A stretch of 64,000 nucleotides of DNA from positions 248,001-312,000 of the forward strand of contig NZ_JAERRF010000006.1 of assembly GCF_016741875.1 (NCBI RefSeq), in the 5' to 3' direction. The stretch is from Streptomyces coffeae. GTDB lineage: Bacteria > Actinomycetota > Actinomycetes > Streptomycetales > Streptomycetaceae. Shown in pieces: positions 1 to 10,937 of the stretch. Each line of letters begins with the position of its first letter. The stretch's first letter is position 1. The notes beneath the pieces are model-generated. The model searched no databases. It worked only from the letters and a program-made list of their open reading frames with translations, and was not told the origin of the DNA. A program made the position numbers and the translations under genes.

Positions 1-696
1 CCAGTCCTGGTTCTGCATGAAGGCGAAGGCGGCTCGCTCGTCCTCGTTCATGTCCGGGATATCGGCCTCGGTGGGAAAGCCGAGACCGCTGATCACATAC
101 ACACCGACCACCTGGTCCGGGGCGGCCTTGGCCACCTCGGGAGCGACATACGCCCCGAGGTCACCGCCCTGGACGCCGTAGCGCTCGTAGCCGAGGCGGC
201 GCATCAGATCGGCCCACAGGCCCCCCACCCGGGCGACATTCCAGCCGGTGGTGGGCGGCGGGGCGGAGAAGCCGAAGCCGGGCACCGACGGGACCACCAC
301 ATGGAACGCCTGGGCGGGGTCGCCGCCGTGGGCGCGCGGGTCGGTGAGATGGCCGATGAGATCGAGGAACTCCACGAAGGAGTTGGGCCAGCCGTGCGTC
401 AGGATGAGCGGCAGGGCGTCCGGCTCGGGGGAGCGGACATGCAGGAAGTGGATATCCAGACCGTCGATCTCGGTCAAGAACTGCGGGAACTCATTCATCC
501 GCGCCTCGGCACGGCGCCAGTCGAAGCCGGTGCGCCAGTAGTCGGCCAGGTTCTTGAGATACGCCGGGGGAACGCCCCGGCTCCAGCCCTCACCGGGCAG
601 CTGCCGGGGCCGGCGGGCACGGGCCAGGCGGTCGTTGAGATCGTCCAGGTCGGCCTGGGGGATGTCGATGCGGAAGGGGCGGATCTCGGCGCTCAT
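1..696 (-). CDS. Epoxide hydrolase, alpha/beta-hydrolase fold (3' part missing)
   Basis: This reads leftward from ATG at 694-696 and runs off the left edge with 232 codons open, so the C-terminal half is missing. The start resembles the epoxide hydrolase N-terminal domain (residues about 1-110, beginning [14 protein letters not shown]). The fold core follows: HGWPNS is the oxyanion-hole HGxP motif and GGDLGAYV carries the expected nucleophile Asp. The family opens epoxides by forming an Asp-ester intermediate and hydrolysing it in the cytosol. It is divergent from a TetR gene and an exporter, which suggests a detoxification locus controlled by that TetR. The family is recognisable; the substrate is not. 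Confidence 0.85.
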   Translation of the reverse strand, partial: MSAEIRPFRIDIPQADLDDLNDRLARARRPRQLPGEGWSRGVPPAYLKNLADYWRTGFDWRRAEARMNEFPQFLTEIDGLDIHFLHVRSPEPDALPLILTHGWPNSFVEFLDLIGHLTDPRAHGGDPAQAFHVVVPSVPGFGFSAPPPTTGWNVARVGGLWADLMRRLGYERYGVQGGDLGAYVAPEVAKAAPDQVVGVYVISGLGFPTEADIPDMNEDERAAFAFMQNQDW

Positions 697-813
697 CTCG
701 GCGTCCTCTGCTGGGAGTTCCTGGGCGTTCGTCGTGCGATGTGCAGAACGGTAGAGGCCATATAGGCCAGAACATGTCCTCTATCGGCCATCGGCCCACT
801 CCGGTTTCACCAG

Positions 814-836
814 CTGAGTAGACACTGTCTACTCAG
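814..836. promoter_or_regulatory. Perfect palindrome, candidate TetR operator 1
   Basis: Two 11-bp arms, CTGAGTAGACA and TGTCTACTCAG, flank a single central C at 825. The site lies just upstream of the TetR start and in the divergent intergenic space with the epoxide hydrolase gene. Its inner core TAGACA-N-TGTCTA recurs at 843-855. Size and position are typical of an autoregulatory TetR operator; binding by the neighbouring TetR is inference. Confidence 0.7.
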
Positions 837-842
837 CCCTGG

Positions 843-855
843 TAGACAGTGTCTA
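843..855. promoter_or_regulatory. Second palindrome, candidate TetR operator 2
   Basis: TAGACA-G-TGTCTA is a perfect 6-bp inverted repeat with one central base. It repeats the core of the 814-836 palindrome with centres 24 bp apart, slightly over two helical turns. It touches the proposed ATG at 855, so an occupied site would sit on the transcription or translation start. Confidence 0.6.
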
Positions 856-1436
856 TGAGTGAGGACATGGGGCTTCAGGCCCGGTTGGTGGACGTGGGCA
901 TCGACTTGGTGACAAGAGAGGGGGTGCAGGCCCTGTCCCTGCGCGAGATCGCGCGCCGGGCCGGGGTCTCGCACGGTGCGCCGCGCCGCTACTTCCCGAC
1001 CCATCTGGATCTGCTGTCCGCCATCGCGCGCCAGGGCTTCGCCGATCTGGCCGACCGCACCGCCACGGCGATCGCGGACACCGAAGTCGCGCCACGCGCC
1101 CAGATCATGGCGCTCGGCCGCGTCTACCTCGACTTCGCGCGCACCGAGCGCGGCATGTTCGAGCTGATGTTCCGCCACGATCTGCTGGAGAGCGGCCGGC
1201 TCCGGCTGCGGGACACCAGCCTGCCGCTGTTCGGGGTGCTCGTGGACCTCGTGGCCCGCGCCCAGCCGTCCTCCGGGGCTCAACCGGCGCTCGTGGCCGG
1301 GGCGTTGTGGGCGAATCTGCACGGCATCGCCCAGCTGTGGGGATGGGGCAGCCTCCAGCTCGCCAACGGAACCGAGGACATCGAACCGCTGCTGCGCGCC
1401 ACGGTGGACGCCCACCTCGGACCGGAGGCCCGATGA
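855..1436 (+). CDS. TetR-family transcriptional repressor
   Basis: The product has 193 residues from ATG 855; an upstream GTG (849) lies inside the palindrome and a later ATG (867) is also possible. There is no clear Shine-Dalgarno sequence, so the mRNA may be leaderless or very short-leadered. The N-terminal helix-turn-helix is visible at residues about 25-55 (LREIARRAGVSHGAPRRYF), followed by the all-helical ligand domain usual for TetR. The last codons overlap the exporter start in ATGA (1433-1436), so the two genes are co-transcribed. Likely role: represses itself, the exporter and perhaps the divergent epoxide hydrolase until an inducer binds. The inducer is unknown. Confidence 0.88.
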   Translation: MSEDMGLQARLVDVGIDLVTREGVQALSLREIARRAGVSHGAPRRYFPTHLDLLSAIARQGFADLADRTATAIADTEVAPRAQIMALGRVYLDFARTERGMFELMFRHDLLESGRLRLRDTSLPLFGVLVDLVARAQPSSGAQPALVAGALWANLHGIAQLWGWGSLQLANGTEDIEPLLRATVDAHLGPEAR

Positions 1437-2911
1437 GCACCGCGCGCCGGACGCGTCTCACCCTCGTCAGCAGTATCACCGGGGCGGTCATCGTCGCCTT
1501 GGACGGCACTGTGCTGACGGTTGCCCAGCCCACCCTGGGCCGGGAACTCGACGCCACCTACGCCCAGGTCCAGTGGACCAGCACCGGATATCTCATCGCC
1601 GTGGCCGGCCTGTTGGTGTTCGCGGGCCGCCTCGGCGACCGGTACGGCCACCGCCGGATCTTCGCGGTCGGAGTGCTGGGCTTCGCCGCCACCTCGGCCG
1701 GGATCGGACTGGCACACGGAATCGGCTGGGTCATCGCGCTGCGCGTCGCCCAAGGAGTGTGCGGCGCGCTCTTGCAGCCCGCCACCCTCGGCATGCTGCG
1801 CGCCGCCTATCCGCCCGACCGACTCGGTATGCCCATCGCGCTGCGCACCAGCGCCATCGGGGTGGCGGCCGCGGCCGGGCCGGTCGTCGGGGGCGCGCTC
1901 GTCGCCCATCTGGGCTGGCGGGCGGTGTTCTTCCTCAATGTTGTCCCCGCGGTCGCCGTGGGCGTCCTGGCCCTCACCGACCGGACACCGGAGCCGAAAC
2001 GGAACCCGGACGGTGTCCGGGGGCTCGATCTGCCCGGCGCCTGCCTTCTCGCGGTGGCCCTGATGTCGCTGGTGCACACGCTCGTCGCGCTGCCGGAGGG
2101 CGGCTGGACGGCCGCCACCTGGCTGGGACTCGCCGCCGTGCTGGTGGTCGGCGGAGCCTTCGTCCGGCGTGAGCGGCGTACGGCGGACCCGCTGATACCG
2201 GCCGGTGTGCTGCGCTCGACCGCCGTCAGCTCGGCCCTCGGTGTCCTGGTGACCGCGTCGGCCGCGCTGTTCGGAGCCCTGTTCGTCGCGACGTACTACC
2301 TCCAGGATGTCCTCGGCCTCGACCCCCTCCACAGCGCCCTGAGGTCGCTGCCACTGGCCGTGATGATGGTGGCGAGCGCGCCCGCCTCGGCCGTTCTGCT
2401 GCGGCGGCAGGGAGCGCGTCGAACGGTGGTGGCGGGGATGGTGCTTGTCGTGCTGGGTGTCCTGCTGATGTCCGGCCTCGACCGGTCCTCGTCCGCCGTG
2501 GCCACGGGCGGCTGCTTTCTGCTGCTGGGGGCCGGGTTCGGCACGGTGATGGTCACCGCGACCCATGTGATCGTGCATCAGGCGTCGGTGGACACCGCCG
2601 GGGTGGCCGGTGGACTCCAGCAGACCGCGATGAACATCGGCCCGGCGCTGGGTGTCGCCGCCGCGACCACGCTCATGGCGCTCGCCGCGCCGGACAACAC
2701 CACCGGTGGCGGGGGCGCGGGGGAGGGGCCACGACTGGCGGCTGACGCCTTCCTCACCGCCATGCGGCCGACGTTCGCCGTCCTCGCGGCGGTGGCCGCC
2801 GTCGGCGTGGTCCTGGCCGCCCGACTGCCCGGCCGTACCGCGCTCACACGGCGGTCCCCGGAACCACCGGAACAGGCTGCGCCCGCCCCGGATCCGGCGT
2901 CACGCGTCTGA
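1433..2911 (+). CDS. MFS drug exporter, DHA2 (EmrB/QacA-like) type
   Basis: A 492-residue protein starting at ATG 1433, which overlaps the TetR stop codon. Hydrophobic segments are compatible with the 14-helix DHA2 family. The MFS loop motif between helices 2 and 3 is present (GRLGDRYGHRRIF), as is an early acidic site in helix 1 (VALDGTVLTVAQPTL), where DHA2 members carry LDxTIVNVALP. The family exports drugs or metabolites by proton antiport in the cytoplasmic membrane. Coupling to TetR and proximity to an epoxide hydrolase suggest efflux of a toxic or self-made compound. Substrate unknown. Confidence 0.9.
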   Translation: MSTARRTRLTLVSSITGAVIVALDGTVLTVAQPTLGRELDATYAQVQWTSTGYLIAVAGLLVFAGRLGDRYGHRRIFAVGVLGFAATSAGIGLAHGIGWVIALRVAQGVCGALLQPATLGMLRAAYPPDRLGMPIALRTSAIGVAAAAGPVVGGALVAHLGWRAVFFLNVVPAVAVGVLALTDRTPEPKRNPDGVRGLDLPGACLLAVALMSLVHTLVALPEGGWTAATWLGLAAVLVVGGAFVRRERRTADPLIPAGVLRSTAVSSALGVLVTASAALFGALFVATYYLQDVLGLDPLHSALRSLPLAVMMVASAPASAVLLRRQGARRTVVAGMVLVVLGVLLMSGLDRSSSAVATGGCFLLLGAGFGTVMVTATHVIVHQASVDTAGVAGGLQQTAMNIGPALGVAAATTLMALAAPDNTTGGGGAGEGPRLAADAFLTAMRPTFAVLAAVAAVGVVLAARLPGRTALTRRSPEPPEQAAPAPDPASRV

Positions 2912-2925
2912 TCCCACGGACGGCA

Positions 2926-2952
2926 CGGGGGCGCCCGGCCGTGGCGCCCCCG
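2926..2952. terminator. Hairpin between convergent genes
   Basis: A 10-bp perfect stem (CGGGGGCGCC / GGCGCCCCCG) with a 7-nt loop lies between the MFS stop at 2911 and the convergent stop at 2968. It could end transcription from both sides. There is no U-tract, as is common in high-GC actinomycetes. Confidence 0.7.
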
Positions 2953-2967
2953 CACCCGACGGGCTGC

Positions 2968-3888
2968 TTACGCCCCGGCGTTCAGCTGCGGGGGCGTCTC
3001 CGGCTGGGCGGGCGTATCGACCGTGCCGGTCGTGTCATCGGACCCGGCACCGTCTACGGCCTCGTCCTCCGCGGCCGCCCCCAGCTGGGCCGCCACCGCG
3101 TCCGTACGGCGTCGCAGGGCGCGGACCCGCTCGGCCGCCTCGACCTTCATCCGCCCCGGCTCCGCCGGGAGGACCGGCACCCCCATGGACTCGGCCGTGA
3201 CGACCAGACTGTGCGCCACCTCGGGCTGCTGGGCCAGCAGCGCGGTGGTGAACAGATGGGCCCGCAGCGATTTCTCCCGGCCCAGCAGCCCCCCGTAGAC
3301 GATCTCGCAGGCCACCTCCCGGGTGTCCAGCCGCTGTTCGCCGGACTGCTCCAGGGCGGCGAGGGCCACCGCGCCCAGACCCTCGACCACCTTGGTCACC
3401 GCCCATTTACGGCCGGGGAGCGGAGGCAGCAGATCACGGACGCGGTCGATCTCGGCGTCGAACCCGTCCGTGGTCATCGCGCTGAAGGCGTCGTGCAGTT
3501 GCAGCCGCACCACCTGCTTCCACGGGATGTCCTCCCCGTCGAAGCCCACCGACTCCGGACCGAAGCGCAGCGCGCCGATCGAGTCGAGGGGCCGCAGGGC
3601 CCGCGCGGTGATCGCGGGCACCCGCGGATGGCGGCAGACCAGCGCCCCCAGGGAGAACTCCCACTCCTCGGTGGCCGGAGCGGCCGGGGCGGGCAGCGCG
3701 CCGAGCACACCGACCACCCAGTCGCCGGATGCCGCCATCCCTGAACGGCCCGCGGCCGTACCACGGTTCAGCACATTTCTGCCCACCCCGGCCGCGGCGG
3801 ATGTCACCGTGCCCGCGGCCGACGTCACCGTGCCCGCGGCGGATGTCACCGCGTCACCGATTCCGCGCAGCCTGCTCCGTGCCCCCAT
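2968..3888 (-). CDS. Conserved hypothetical protein, actinobacterial
   Basis: A 306-residue protein with no domain I can name. Residues about 13-35 are a short Ala/Thr/Ser repeat (VTSAAGT three times), encoded by 21-bp DNA repeats. The middle is mixed alpha/beta with WEFSLGALVCRHPRVPAIT and PWKQVVRLQLHDAFSAM. The C-terminus is acidic and Pro/Thr-rich, probably disordered. There is no signal peptide or membrane helix. It lies 45 bp downstream of pyc on the same strand and may be its distal co-transcribed partner. Function unknown. Confidence 0.7.
   Translation of the reverse strand: MGARSRLRGIGDAVTSAAGTVTSAAGTVTSAAAGVGRNVLNRGTAAGRSGMAASGDWVVGVLGALPAPAAPATEEWEFSLGALVCRHPRVPAITARALRPLDSIGALRFGPESVGFDGEDIPWKQVVRLQLHDAFSAMTTDGFDAEIDRVRDLLPPLPGRKWAVTKVVEGLGAVALAALEQSGEQRLDTREVACEIVYGGLLGREKSLRAHLFTTALLAQQPEVAHSLVVTAESMGVPVLPAEPGRMKVEAAERVRALRRRTDAVAAQLGAAAEDEAVDGAGSDDTTGTVDTPAQPETPPQLNAGA
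3800..3853. repeat. 21-bp tandem repeat inside a coding region
   Basis: Two full 21-bp units (3800-3820 and 3821-3841, two differences) and a partial third encode the VTSAAGT peptide repeats near the N-terminus of the 2968-3888 gene. It keeps the frame, so slippage would change repeat number without breaking the protein. Confidence 0.75.
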
Positions 3889-3933
3889 GTGATGCCGCTT
3901 CCTTCCGTCCGGCTGTCCGTCGGACGAAGTGTC

Positions 3934-6900
3934 TCAGTCGAGGGCGACCAGCAGATCGCCGCCCTCCACCTGCTGGATCGCGTTGATGGCGATCCGTGAC
4001 ACCGTTCCGCCCTTCGGGGCGGCGATGGTGGCCTCCATCTTCATCGCCTCGATCGTCGCCACTGTGGCACCGGCCTCCACCACGTCGCCCTCGGACACCG
4101 TCAGGGTCACCACACCCGCGAACGGCGCCGCGACATGGCCGGGGTTGGACCGGTCGGCCTTCTCGGTGACCGGCACATCGGTGGCCGCCGAGGTGTCCCG
4201 CACCTGGATCGGCCGCAGCTGGCCGTTGAGCGTGGACATCACGGTGCGCATGCCGCGCTCGTCGGCGTCGCCCACCGCCTCCAGCTCGATCAGCAGCCGG
4301 ACCCCGGGGTCGAGGTCGACCGTGTACTCCTGCCGCGGGCGCAGCCCGTAGAAGAAGTCCTTGCTGTCCAGCACGCTGGTGTCGCCGTACGCCTCGCGGT
4401 GTGCCTCGAACTCCTTGGTCGGCCCGGGGAACAGCAGCCGGTTGAGCGTGGCGCGCGGCTCCTTCTCCAGCCGCTCCCGGTCCTCCGCCGACAGCTCGCC
4501 GTCCGTCGGCTTCGACGCGCCCCGGCCCTCCAGCGCCCGGGTGCGGAACGGCTCCGGCCAGCCGCCGGGCGGATTGCCCAGCTCACCGCGGAGGAATCCG
4601 ATGACCGAGTCCGGGATGTCGAAGCGGTTCGGCTCGGCCTCGAAGTCCTCCGGCGACACCCCGGCTCCCACCAGGTGCAGCGCCAGATCGCCGACCACCT
4701 TCGAGGACGGGGTGACCTTCACCAGATGGCCGAGGATCCGGTCCGCGGCGCTGTACATCGCCTCGATCTCCTCGAAGCGGTCCCCGAGGCCGAGCGCGAT
4801 GGCCTGGGTGCGCAGATTGGACAGCTGCCCGCCGGGGATCTCGTGGTGGTACACCCGCCCGGTCGGCGAGGCGAGCCCCGCCTCGAAGGGTGCGTAGACC
4901 TTGCGTACGGCCTCCCAGTACGGCTCCAGCGCGCCGACCGCCTCCAGGCTGAGCCCGGTGGGCCGCTCGGAGTGGTCGGTGGCGGCCACGATCGCCGACA
5001 GCGACGGCTGCGAGGTGGTGCCCGCCATCGACGCCACCGCACCGTCCACCGCGTCCGCACCGGCCTGGATCGCCGCCAGGTACGTGGCCAGCTGGCCGCC
5101 CGCGGTGTCATGGGTGTGGATGTGCACCGGCAGGTCGAACTCCCGGCGCAGCGCGGACACCAGCTTCACCGCGGCCGGGGCGCGCAGCAGTCCCGCCATG
5201 TCCTTGATGGCCAGCACATGGGCGCCCGCGTCCACGATCTGCTCGGCCAGCCGGAGGTAGTAGTCCAGCGTGTACAGCTGCTCCGAGGGGTCGGACAGGT
5301 CCGAGGTGTAGCAGAGGGCCACCTCGGCCACCGCGCTGCCCGTCTCCCGTACGGCCTCGATGGCGGGCCGCATCTGCCCGACGTCGTTGAGCGCGTCGAA
5401 GATGCGGAAGATGTCGATACCGGTGGCCGTGGCCTCCTGGACGAAGGCGTTGGTCACCTCGGTGGGGTACGGCGTGTAGCCCACGGTGTTCCGGCCGCGC
5501 AGCAGCATCTGGAGACAGATGTTGGGCACCGCCTCGCGCAGCGCGGCCAGCCGCTCCCACGGGTCCTCGGCGAGGAAGCGCAGCGCCACGTCGTAGGTGG
5601 CGCCGCCCCAGCACTCCAGGGAGAGCAGCTCGGGCGCGGTGTGCGCCACCACCGGGGCCACGGCCAGCAGGTCCTTGGTGCGCACCCGGGTGGCCAGCAG
5701 GGACTGGTGGGCGTCGCGGAAGGTGGTGTCGGTGACCCCGATCGTGGGCGACTCGCGCAGCCACCGCGCGAAGCCGTCCGGCCCCAGCTCGGTGAGGCGC
5801 TGCTTGGAACCGGCGGGCGGCTGGGCCGCGGGCACCCGCGGCAGCTTGGCGGCGGCGTCGATGAGATGGGGCCGCTCGCCGTGCGGCTTGTTCACCGTGA
5901 CATCGGCGAGGTAGGTGAGCAGCTTGGTGCCGCGGTCGGCGGAGTGGCGCGCGGTCAGCAGATGCGGCCGCTGCTCGATGAACGAGGTGGTCACCCGCCC
6001 GGCCTGGAAGTCCGGGTCCTCCAACACCGCCTGGAGGAACGGGATGTTGGTGGACACACCGCGGATCCGGAACTCGGCCACGGCACGCCGGGCGCGGCCG
6101 ATCGCGGTGGTGAGATCCCGGCCCCGGCAGGACAGCTTGACCAGCATCGAGTCGAAGTGGGCGCTGATCTCGGTACCGGCGTGGGCGGTGCCGCCGTCCA
6201 GACGGATGCCCGAACCGCCCGGCGAACGGTAGGCGCTGATCATGCCGGTGTCCGGGCGGAAGCCGTTGGCCGGGTCCTCGGTGGTGATCCGGCACTGGAG
6301 CGCGGCCCCGCGGGCGTACACCGACTCCTGGGCCAGCCCGAGGTCGGCCAGGGTCTGCCCGGACGCGATCCGCAGCTGCGACTGCACCAGATCGACATCG
6401 GTGATCTCCTCGGTCACCGTGTGCTCGACCTGGATGCGCGGGTTCATCTCGATGAACACATGCCGGCCGTCGCGGTCGAGCAGGAACTCCACGGTGCCCG
6501 CGTTGCGGTAGCCGATCTGACGGGCGAACTTCACCGCGTCGGCACAGATCCGCTCGCGCAGCTCGGGGTCGAGGTTGGGCGCGGGCGCGAGCTCGATCAC
6601 CTTCTGATGGCGGCGCTGCACCGAACAGTCGCGCTCGAAGAGGTGGATGACATTGCCCTCGCCGTCGGCGAGGATCTGCACCTCGATATGGCGCGGCTCG
6701 ACCACGGCCTTCTCCAGGAACACCGTGGCATCGCCGAAGGCGGCATCGGCCTCGCGGGACGCCGCCTCGATGGACTCACGCAGCGTCGAGGCGTCCTCGA
6801 CCCTGCGCATACCGCGCCCGCCGCCACCGGCCACCGCCTTGACGAACACCGGGAAGCCGAGCTCCTCCGCGGCCCGCACCAGCTCGTCGATATCGGTGGA

Positions 6901-7311
6901 GGGCTCGGACGAACCGAGCACCGGGACCCCGGCCGCGCGTGCCGCCGCCACCGCGCGCGCCTTGTTCCCGGTCAGCTCGAGGATCTCCGCGCTGGGGCCG
7001 ACGAAGGTGATCCCCGCCTCCTCGCACGCGCGCGCGAGATCGGGGTTCTCGGACAGGAAGCCGTACCCCGGGTAGACCGCGTCCGCCCCGGCCTTGCGGG
7101 CGGCGGAGACGATCTCCTCCACCGACAGATAGGCGCGGACCGGATGCCCGGGCTCACCGATCTCGTAGGCCTCGTCCGCCTTCAGCCGGTGCAGCGAATT
7201 GCGATCCTCGTGGGGGAAGACCGCAACCGTCCTCGCCCCCAGCTCATAGCCGGCGCGGAAAGCGCGAATGGCGATTTCTCCACGGTTGGCGACCAGCACC
7301 TTGCGGAACAT
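3934..7311 (-). CDS. pyc: Pyruvate carboxylase
   Basis: A 1125-residue protein starting at ATG 7311 (MFRKVLVANRGEIA), behind a GAAAGGGA ribosome site; the reading frame stays open further upstream but without family similarity. Domains in order: biotin carboxylase with ATP-grasp (about 1-450, KAVAGGGGRGMR glycine loop, IQVEHTVTEE), carboxyltransferase (about 530-800, DTTFRDAHQSL and later metal-ligand HIHTHDT), the PYC/OADA domain (about 850-1040) and a C-terminal biotinyl domain with the AMKM site, Lys1091. Full length for an alpha4-type pyruvate carboxylase. It makes oxaloacetate from pyruvate, bicarbonate and ATP to refill the TCA cycle. It may share a transcript with the downstream hypothetical gene. 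Confidence 0.97.
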   Translation of the reverse strand: MFRKVLVANRGEIAIRAFRAGYELGARTVAVFPHEDRNSLHRLKADEAYEIGEPGHPVRAYLSVEEIVSAARKAGADAVYPGYGFLSENPDLARACEEAGITFVGPSAEILELTGNKARAVAAARAAGVPVLGSSEPSTDIDELVRAAEELGFPVFVKAVAGGGGRGMRRVEDASTLRESIEAASREADAAFGDATVFLEKAVVEPRHIEVQILADGEGNVIHLFERDCSVQRRHQKVIELAPAPNLDPELRERICADAVKFARQIGYRNAGTVEFLLDRDGRHVFIEMNPRIQVEHTVTEEITDVDLVQSQLRIASGQTLADLGLAQESVYARGAALQCRITTEDPANGFRPDTGMISAYRSPGGSGIRLDGGTAHAGTEISAHFDSMLVKLSCRGRDLTTAIGRARRAVAEFRIRGVSTNIPFLQAVLEDPDFQAGRVTTSFIEQRPHLLTARHSADRGTKLLTYLADVTVNKPHGERPHLIDAAAKLPRVPAAQPPAGSKQRLTELGPDGFARWLRESPTIGVTDTTFRDAHQSLLATRVRTKDLLAVAPVVAHTAPELLSLECWGGATYDVALRFLAEDPWERLAALREAVPNICLQMLLRGRNTVGYTPYPTEVTNAFVQEATATGIDIFRIFDALNDVGQMRPAIEAVRETGSAVAEVALCYTSDLSDPSEQLYTLDYYLRLAEQIVDAGAHVLAIKDMAGLLRAPAAVKLVSALRREFDLPVHIHTHDTAGGQLATYLAAIQAGADAVDGAVASMAGTTSQPSLSAIVAATDHSERPTGLSLEAVGALEPYWEAVRKVYAPFEAGLASPTGRVYHHEIPGGQLSNLRTQAIALGLGDRFEEIEAMYSAADRILGHLVKVTPSSKVVGDLALHLVGAGVSPEDFEAEPNRFDIPDSVIGFLRGELGNPPGGWPEPFRTRALEGRGASKPTDGELSAEDRERLEKEPRATLNRLLFPGPTKEFEAHREAYGDTSVLDSKDFFYGLRPRQEYTVDLDPGVRLLIELEAVGDADERGMRTVMSTLNGQLRPIQVRDTSAATDVPVTEKADRSNPGHVAAPFAGVVTLTVSEGDVVEAGATVATIEAMKMEATIAAPKGGTVSRIAINAIQQVEGGDLLVALD

Positions 7312-7762
7312 GCCCGATCCCTTTCTACCTGCCCGTACGACCACAAGCCTGCCCGGTACGGGCGTGAGCTCGCGGGCGACACTAGCGCCGAGTTGCGCAC
7401 AGGCCGCCCGCGTGTGATCCACTTCTCGTGAATGTATGCCGTGCTCCTACCCAGCCGCCCGGAAACATCTCGCCACTATGTGAGACGCCTGGGTGGCGAC
7501 CGTCACGCTCCCCGGCGCATATACGGTGGTATGCCGCCGCCCGTTCTGTCCACTGTGTACCACCTGGTGGGCACGCTGACCGTCCGTGGTCATCCGGTGC
7601 TCATCGGTGACGGCGATGTGCCCGGACCGCCCAGCGCCCCGGGCGGCCCGCGTTCGGATCCCGATGGCGGGGCGGCCGGACGCGCAGCACACTGGTTCGC
7701 AGGGGTGCCCGGCTCCGGCGGGGCGCCGCACGGGAAGGTCCGGACGCCGGAAGGACACCGTC
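7312..7762. other. Divergent intergenic region between pyc and the flavin reductase gene
   Basis: About 450 bp without a convincing gene; it must hold promoters for both flanking genes. The only ordered element I see is an imperfect palindrome at 7468-7485 of the form TCTC-GC...TG-GAGA (arms TCTC / GAGA with partial inner symmetry). The sequence near 7500-7560 is somewhat less GC-rich (ATACGGTGGTATGCC). No riboswitch fold or terminator was identified. Confidence 0.4.
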
Positions 7763-10160
<2,398 letters not shown>

Positions 10161-10234
10161 CCACCGTCCGGACACCCCTGGCCGACAGGTATGTTGTCGG
10201 AACACGATCAGGTGCCAGGGGCGTCGGAGGAATG

Positions 10235-10870
10235 ATGGGTACGGTGGCGGCCGCGCGGAACCCCGGGGGCACCGGGGACCCACCCACACCGGTGGTGTCC
10301 GGCCCCGACCGTACCTGGCCCTCCTCGCTCAAGTGGGCTTTGCTCATACCGGTGTTGAGCACTTTGGCTGGCTGCTTCTCCCAGTACCCGTACGGCATGT
10401 GGCTCGGCATCCCGCTGGTGTTCTTCGCCGCCGGTGCCGCCGCGGTCGTCGTGGGTGGCCTGTGGCACCGTGGGGGCGCGGCCGCTATGGCGGGCATCGC
10501 GGCGCTCGTGCTCGCGTTCTTCGCCGGGCCCGCGCTCTACGAGCTCTACGCGAAGAAGGCGGGTGACCCGGTCGACGCCGTGGTGACCAAGACCGGGCAC
10601 CGCAAGTCCCTCAAGGGAAAGCCGCTGGAGAGCTGCACCGTGGTCGACACCACGGGCGGCATCCACCACATCTCCCAGCGGCAGAACTGCTTCGGCCAGT
10701 TCAGGACCGGTCAGCAGGTGATCCTGTACAAGGACCCGGCGGGGTTGCTCGAGCCGTTCGCCGACACTCCCGGCAACCGCGCCCCCGACCTCACCGGACT
10801 GGGGATATCCGCCGGGCTGTTCGCGCTCACCGGGGGGAGCGTGTTCCTCGCGGGGCAGCGGCGGCGCTGA
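10235..10870 (+). CDS. Membrane protein of unknown function
   Basis: About 211 residues from ATG 10235, four bases after GGAGG (ATG 10232 is the alternative). Three hydrophobic segments are visible near residues 33-50, 55-70 and 78-95, then a soluble domain with two cysteines (ESCTVVDT and QRQNCFGQF), and a final helix ending in RRR. The central part (VTKTGHRKSL... GQQVILYKDP) is reminiscent of the DUF3592-like small beta domain of membrane proteins, which I cannot confirm. It follows choA by 74 bp on the same strand and may be co-transcribed. Confidence 0.65.
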   Translation: MGTVAAARNPGGTGDPPTPVVSGPDRTWPSSLKWALLIPVLSTLAGCFSQYPYGMWLGIPLVFFAAGAAAVVVGGLWHRGGAAAMAGIAALVLAFFAGPALYELYAKKAGDPVDAVVTKTGHRKSLKGKPLESCTVVDTTGGIHHISQRQNCFGQFRTGQQVILYKDPAGLLEPFADTPGNRAPDLTGLGISAGLFALTGGSVFLAGQRRR

Positions 10871-10937
10871 CACCGCCGACCGCCCCGCGTGGCGCTCTCA
10901 GGCCGTGTCGTGTGGATCACCTCGGGCCCGCGACGGC

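Noticed and set aside
7312..7422. Upstream extension of pyc to 7422 (37 extra residues)
   Set aside because: The extension has no family similarity, and ATG 7311 has a good ribosome site.
4135..7431. Very long open frame (1098 codons) antisense to pyc
   Set aside because: It is an artefact of GC-rich codon bias opposite a strong pyruvate carboxylase gene; its translation is Arg/Gly/His-rich without any domain.
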